A stretch of 8,004 nt of DNA from Nocardioidaceae bacterium. GTDB taxonomy: Bacteria; Actinomycetota; Actinomycetes; Propionibacteriales; Nocardioidaceae. Under the pieces are notes generated by a model. That model saw only the letters and a list, made by a program, of their open reading frames with translations. It made no database searches and was not told the origin of the DNA. Location of the stretch: NCBI GenBank assembly GCA_013696015.1, contig JACCZI010000065.1:1-8004 (forward strand), in the 5' to 3' direction. The position numbers were made by a program, and so were the translations under genes. Below, one piece after another: positions 5,617-8,004 of the stretch (position 1 is its first letter; every line of letters begins with the position of its first letter).

Positions 5617-6999
5617 CCGGGTGGACATGACCACCAGGTCACCATGGGTGCCGTACCCGAGGGCACGTTCGCCGTACGGGCTGCCGTCGAACGTGATCAG
5701 CAGCATCTCGCCGGACGGAAGGTTTACGACCTGGGGGTGCGGGATGTTGCTCAGGTACGGCGCATCGAGCCGGCCCACCAGGCGCATCGAAAGGTCGTAA
5801 ACGCGGTACTCGCGGAGGTGGCCGTCGCTGGCCAGCAGATACCACTGCCCCTCGATCCGCTGCAGAACCGCGCCCTCGCACTGGTGCACCGACTCATCCG
5901 CCCCCACCTTGCGCAGAGCGGTGCCGTAGTCACCACCAGGGACGCCGACCGCGAGTGCGGGATGCATGTCGAACGGGGTCTGGGACGGGCTCTCGGCGAA
6001 CCCTACGTACCAGCGGTCGTCGATGCAGGTCAGCGCCGGATCCCAGGCGCTCACCGGGGTCGGGAGCGCGAGCCGCCGGGTCTCGAGCCGGTGAACCCCC
6101 GAGAGCACATTGTCAGTCGTGCTGGCATGGCGGACGTGGACACCATCGCCGTCGAAGTCGCCCCAGGCAGTGTTGACGACGTCGAACCGTCCCGCTTCCT
6201 CGTCGACGACCACCTGTCCCGCGTGGTCGCCGAGCACCAGCCCGTCGCGCACCGCGTACAGCTGAGCGACCTGCTCGAGGCGGGTGAGATCGTGCAGGTC
6301 GAGGGTGAAGACGCCCCAGTGCGCCTGCGGGAATGCCCCCAGCCCGGCGCAGGTGAGGGTGAGGTACAGCTTGCCGCTCTTGATATACGGGGAGCCGTCA
6401 GGGTGCTGCACGAGGTGCGGGTCGCGGACGCCGACCATCCCGAAGCTGCCTGCCCTGACCCGTTCCACGCCCACCTCACCGCGTGGTCGTCGGGTGCCGA
6501 AGCAGAAGCCGTGCTCAGCCAGCGCGTCCGGCTCGCGCAGGTCCACCAGGTGGGCCACAGCCTTTCGGCTGGTGACCAGCGGATGCCATCCGTCGCCGGT
6601 GTCTGCCAGTGCGGTGACCTGGTTCTCGCACAGCACGAACGCGAAGCGGAACGGTGCGTTGAGTCGGGCGCGACGCCGGGCGACGACGAAGCTGCGTCCG
6701 TCGCGCCGGACCTCGACCGTGGCCCGAGAGCGCACCGGGTCGTAGCCGGCGACGACGTGGGAGCCGTCCGCTGTGGCGAGCCCGGCGGCGACACCACCGG
6801 CGTCGAGCGCTGTCACATCGAGCTCGACCGCGGCAAACGGTGCTGGGGGGCTCTCGGATGTCGCGCGCAGGGACGTGACGCGAGCGTCGGGCACCTGGTC
6901 GAGCTGCACGAAGCGCGGCGCCACGAGCTCGAACGGCCGGTACTGCGCCACGATGCGGAACGCGAGGTCGAAGATGACGGCTCCCTGAGCGCAGCTCAT
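5575..6999 (-). CDS. GH43-like five-bladed beta-propeller glycosidase
   Basis: This is a 474-residue protein read from ATG at 6999. The first about 185 residues look like a beta-sandwich: F-A-A-V-E-L-D-V (55-62), G-L-A-T-A-D-G-S-H-V-V-A-G-Y-D (73-87), A-T-V-E-V-R-R-D-G-R (93-102). The rest shows blade-like repeats: V-R-D-P-H-L-V then G-K-L-Y-L-T-L-T (191-216); A-W-D-P-A-L-T-C-I-D-D-R-W-Y-V-G-F (318-334); Q-C-E-G-A-V-L-Q-R-I-E-G-Q-W-Y-L-L-A-S (373-391); P-H-P-Q-V-V-N-L-P-S-G-E-M-L-L-I-T-F (420-437). Asp193, Asp320 and Glu375 fit the base, pKa modulator and acid of clan GH-F/J-type propellers (GH43, GH32, GH117). No signal peptide, so it is probably cytosolic. No sugar transporter or regulator is adjacent. 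Substrate unknown; a non-catalytic relative is possible. It overlaps the phosphatase gene by 42 bp at its 3' end. Confidence 0.72.
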   Translation of the reverse strand: MSCAQGAVIFDLAFRIVAQYRPFELVAPRFVQLDQVPDARVTSLRATSESPPAPFAAVELDVTALDAGGVAAGLATADGSHVVAGYDPVRSRATVEVRRDGRSFVVARRRARLNAPFRFAFVLCENQVTALADTGDGWHPLVTSRKAVAHLVDLREPDALAEHGFCFGTRRPRGEVGVERVRAGSFGMVGVRDPHLVQHPDGSPYIKSGKLYLTLTCAGLGAFPQAHWGVFTLDLHDLTRLEQVAQLYAVRDGLVLGDHAGQVVVDEEAGRFDVVNTAWGDFDGDGVHVRHASTTDNVLSGVHRLETRRLALPTPVSAWDPALTCIDDRWYVGFAESPSQTPFDMHPALAVGVPGGDYGTALRKVGADESVHQCEGAVLQRIEGQWYLLASDGHLREYRVYDLSMRLVGRLDAPYLSNIPHPQVVNLPSGEMLLITFDGSPYGERALGYGTHGDLVVMSTRSASAVEQTIAHPI

Positions 7000-7019
7000 A
7001 AGTGCAGCAGACTAGGGGG
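7000..7019. promoter_or_regulatory. 20-bp divergent start region with overlapping -10 elements
   Basis: Only 20 bp separate the ATG of the GH43-like gene (6999, minus) from the ATG of the membrane protein (7020, plus). On the plus strand CAGACT (7008-7013) ends 6 nt before its ATG. On the minus strand TAGTCT (plus 7009-7014) fits TANNNT and ends 9 nt before its ATG, with GTGAAA (plus 7033-7038) 18 bp upstream as a possible -35. Five of the six bases of the two -10s are shared, and neither gene has a properly spaced Shine-Dalgarno. Both transcripts would be leaderless or nearly so. Confidence 0.5.
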
Positions 7020-7634
7020 ATGCCAGCCGACCTTTCACCTGACGCCCGTCTCGACCGGTCCGGCTTCGCGGCCTGCGGTGCGATCCTCGCGTTGACCCTG
7101 GCGCAGCTGGTGGTGTTGACGTTCGTGCCAGACCTCCCGCAGGCCGAGGGAAAGGCGTTCGGCGCCCGGCTGTTGGCGTACCCGGTGCTGATGCTCATCG
7201 CGCCGGTGGCCTGGGCGATCGCCGGCCGGACACGTCACGGCTCGTCGCCGCTGCCGTGGACGGCGTTTGCGCTGATCATGGCGCCGTTCTGCATCGACGT
7301 CACCGGCAACACCCTCGACCTCTACCGCAGCGTCGCCTGGTGGGACGACCTGAACCACTTCACCAACTGGTTGCTGTTGTGCAGCGGCTTGGGACTGCTG
7401 ATGCGTCACGCCCGAATGGCCCCACGATGGGCGCTCGCTGTGACGGTCACCGGTGCCGGGGCCGCATTGGCGATCCTGTGGGAGCTCGGCGAGTGGTACA
7501 CGTTCATCCGCCAGAGCAGCGAGCTCAGCACCGCGTACGAGGACACGTTGGGTGACGAGACCTTGGGGACCGCCGGTGGTGCCGTGGCCGGGGTGCTGGT
7601 CAGCCTGCTCGGCCGGCGAGATCATGCTCCTTGA
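7020..7634 (+). CDS. YjdF/DUF2238-like integral membrane protein
   Basis: This is a 204-residue protein with about six hydrophobic segments (roughly 16-37, 48-69, 79-97, 112-128, 136-156 and 183-198). The pattern W-W-D-D-L-N-H-F (107-114), L-W-E-L-G-E-W (153-159) and Y-E-D-T-L-G-D-E-T-L-G-T-A-G-G (173-187) recalls the YjdF/DUF2238 family, whose members share W-D-x-L-x-H-F, W-E-x-x-E-W/F and D-T-x-x-D-x-x-x-D/N-x-x-G blocks of conserved acidic residues; their function is not known. I chose ATG 7020 because it sits 6 nt after CAGACT; a GTG at 7002 would add six residues but has neither a ribosome site nor a -10. AGGGGG abuts the ATG and is too close to serve as a Shine-Dalgarno. The gene is divergent from the GH43-like gene. 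The family assignment is from motif memory, at moderate confidence. Confidence 0.75.
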   Translation: MPADLSPDARLDRSGFAACGAILALTLAQLVVLTFVPDLPQAEGKAFGARLLAYPVLMLIAPVAWAIAGRTRHGSSPLPWTAFALIMAPFCIDVTGNTLDLYRSVAWWDDLNHFTNWLLLCSGLGLLMRHARMAPRWALAVTVTGAGAALAILWELGEWYTFIRQSSELSTAYEDTLGDETLGTAGGAVAGVLVSLLGRRDHAP

Positions 7635-7694
7635 CCGCGGCACCCGGCACCGGTCGGGCCGACTCCTCAGGCGGTCGTGCGAAAGGCTGAGACA

Positions 7695-8004
7695 GTGACC
7701 TCCGTGCCCCCTGACGCCGCAGCAACGACCACCCGCTCACCTCACCCGTGCTGGGCTGGCGTCACGTCGCCGTACTGGTCACCGGTCCGCTCGCCCTCGC
7801 GATCGCCGGGGCGACCCACCCGGCGCACCTGACGTCTGAGTCCGCCGATTGGTGGCGAGATCTGCACGTCGTGATGCTCCCGCTCTTTCCCTTGCTTGCG
7901 ATCAACGTCTGGGTGTTGCTCCGTGGGGTCTGGGCCGGCGTCGACGGCATCGTGGCCGTCGGGGCGCGAGTGCTCGCTTTCGTCTACGCCGCCTTCTACA
8001 CCGC
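7695..8004 (+). CDS. Membrane protein, 3' truncated, possible 5' frameshift
   Basis: From 7748 (GTG) the frame is open to the window end, giving M-L-G-W-R-H-V-A-V-L-V-T-G-P-L-A-L-A-I-A-G-A, then H-V-V-M-L-P-L-F-P-L-L-A-I-N-V-W-V-L-L, that is at least two membrane helices, with codons rich in third-position G/C. That GTG has no ribosome site and no -10 at the leaderless position, and an in-frame stop lies at 7712. In another frame, GTG 7695 is preceded by GAAAGG (7681-7686) at 8 nt and encodes M-T-S-V-P-P-D-A-A-A-T-T-T-R-S-P-H-P, but it ends at TGA 7830. One extra base near the CCC at 7745-7747 would join the two. So either the gene starts at 7748, or it starts at 7695 with a frameshift (real or a sequencing error). 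I do not recognise a named family; it resembles small unassigned actinobacterial membrane proteins. Confidence 0.6.

Noticed and set aside
5644..7095. A 483-codon open frame on the plus strand opposite the GH43-like gene
   Set aside because: Its translation is low-complexity (Arg/Glu/Val/Ala/His-rich) without motifs, while the minus strand shows propeller blades and catalytic-like residues; it also overlaps the YjdF-like gene out of frame.

Overview
The window is GC-rich and densely coded, with strong G/C preference at third codon positions and frequent GTG starts. Four of its genes have no Shine-Dalgarno sequence but carry a -10-like hexamer placed as in leaderless transcription. Together with the families present (DUF4331, DUF3072, FprA-type reductase, MptpB-like phosphatase), this points to a chromosomal segment of an actinobacterium. 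A placement in Propionibacteriales or Micrococcales would only be a guess. I see no tRNA, rRNA, CRISPR array, insertion sequence, integrase or plasmid gene.

Left part (1-2692, plus strand): the 3' part of a DUF4331 protein with a C-terminal membrane anchor, then after 34 nt a membrane-anchored TPR protein with a strong Shine-Dalgarno. They look like one operon making a cell-surface module of unknown function. It ends convergently against a small DUF3072 gene (minus strand, 2728-2931), with three imperfect 12-bp tandem repeats at the junction.

Middle part (2932-5616): a 112-bp divergent intergenic region holds two nested inverted repeats. To its right are a DUF2231 membrane protein, an FprA-type ferredoxin-NADP reductase with a shortened C-terminus, and an MptpB-like protein phosphatase with an intact HCxxGKDRTG loop. 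The phosphatase start codon lies 9 nt after the reductase stop, and a candidate leaderless -10 element overlaps that stop codon.

Right part (5575-8004): a minus-strand protein with a predicted GH43-like five-bladed propeller overlaps the phosphatase gene tail-to-tail by 42 bp. It is divergent from a YjdF/DUF2238-like membrane protein; the two start codons are only 20 bp apart and their predicted -10 elements overlap. The window ends in a truncated membrane-protein gene whose 5' end may be frameshifted.

Most of this is ordinary actinobacterial chromosome. I found no convincing new defence, mobile or biosynthetic system. The most interesting items are the 20-bp back-to-back gene start, the nested inverted repeat, the DUF4331-TPR surface pair and the shortened reductase.
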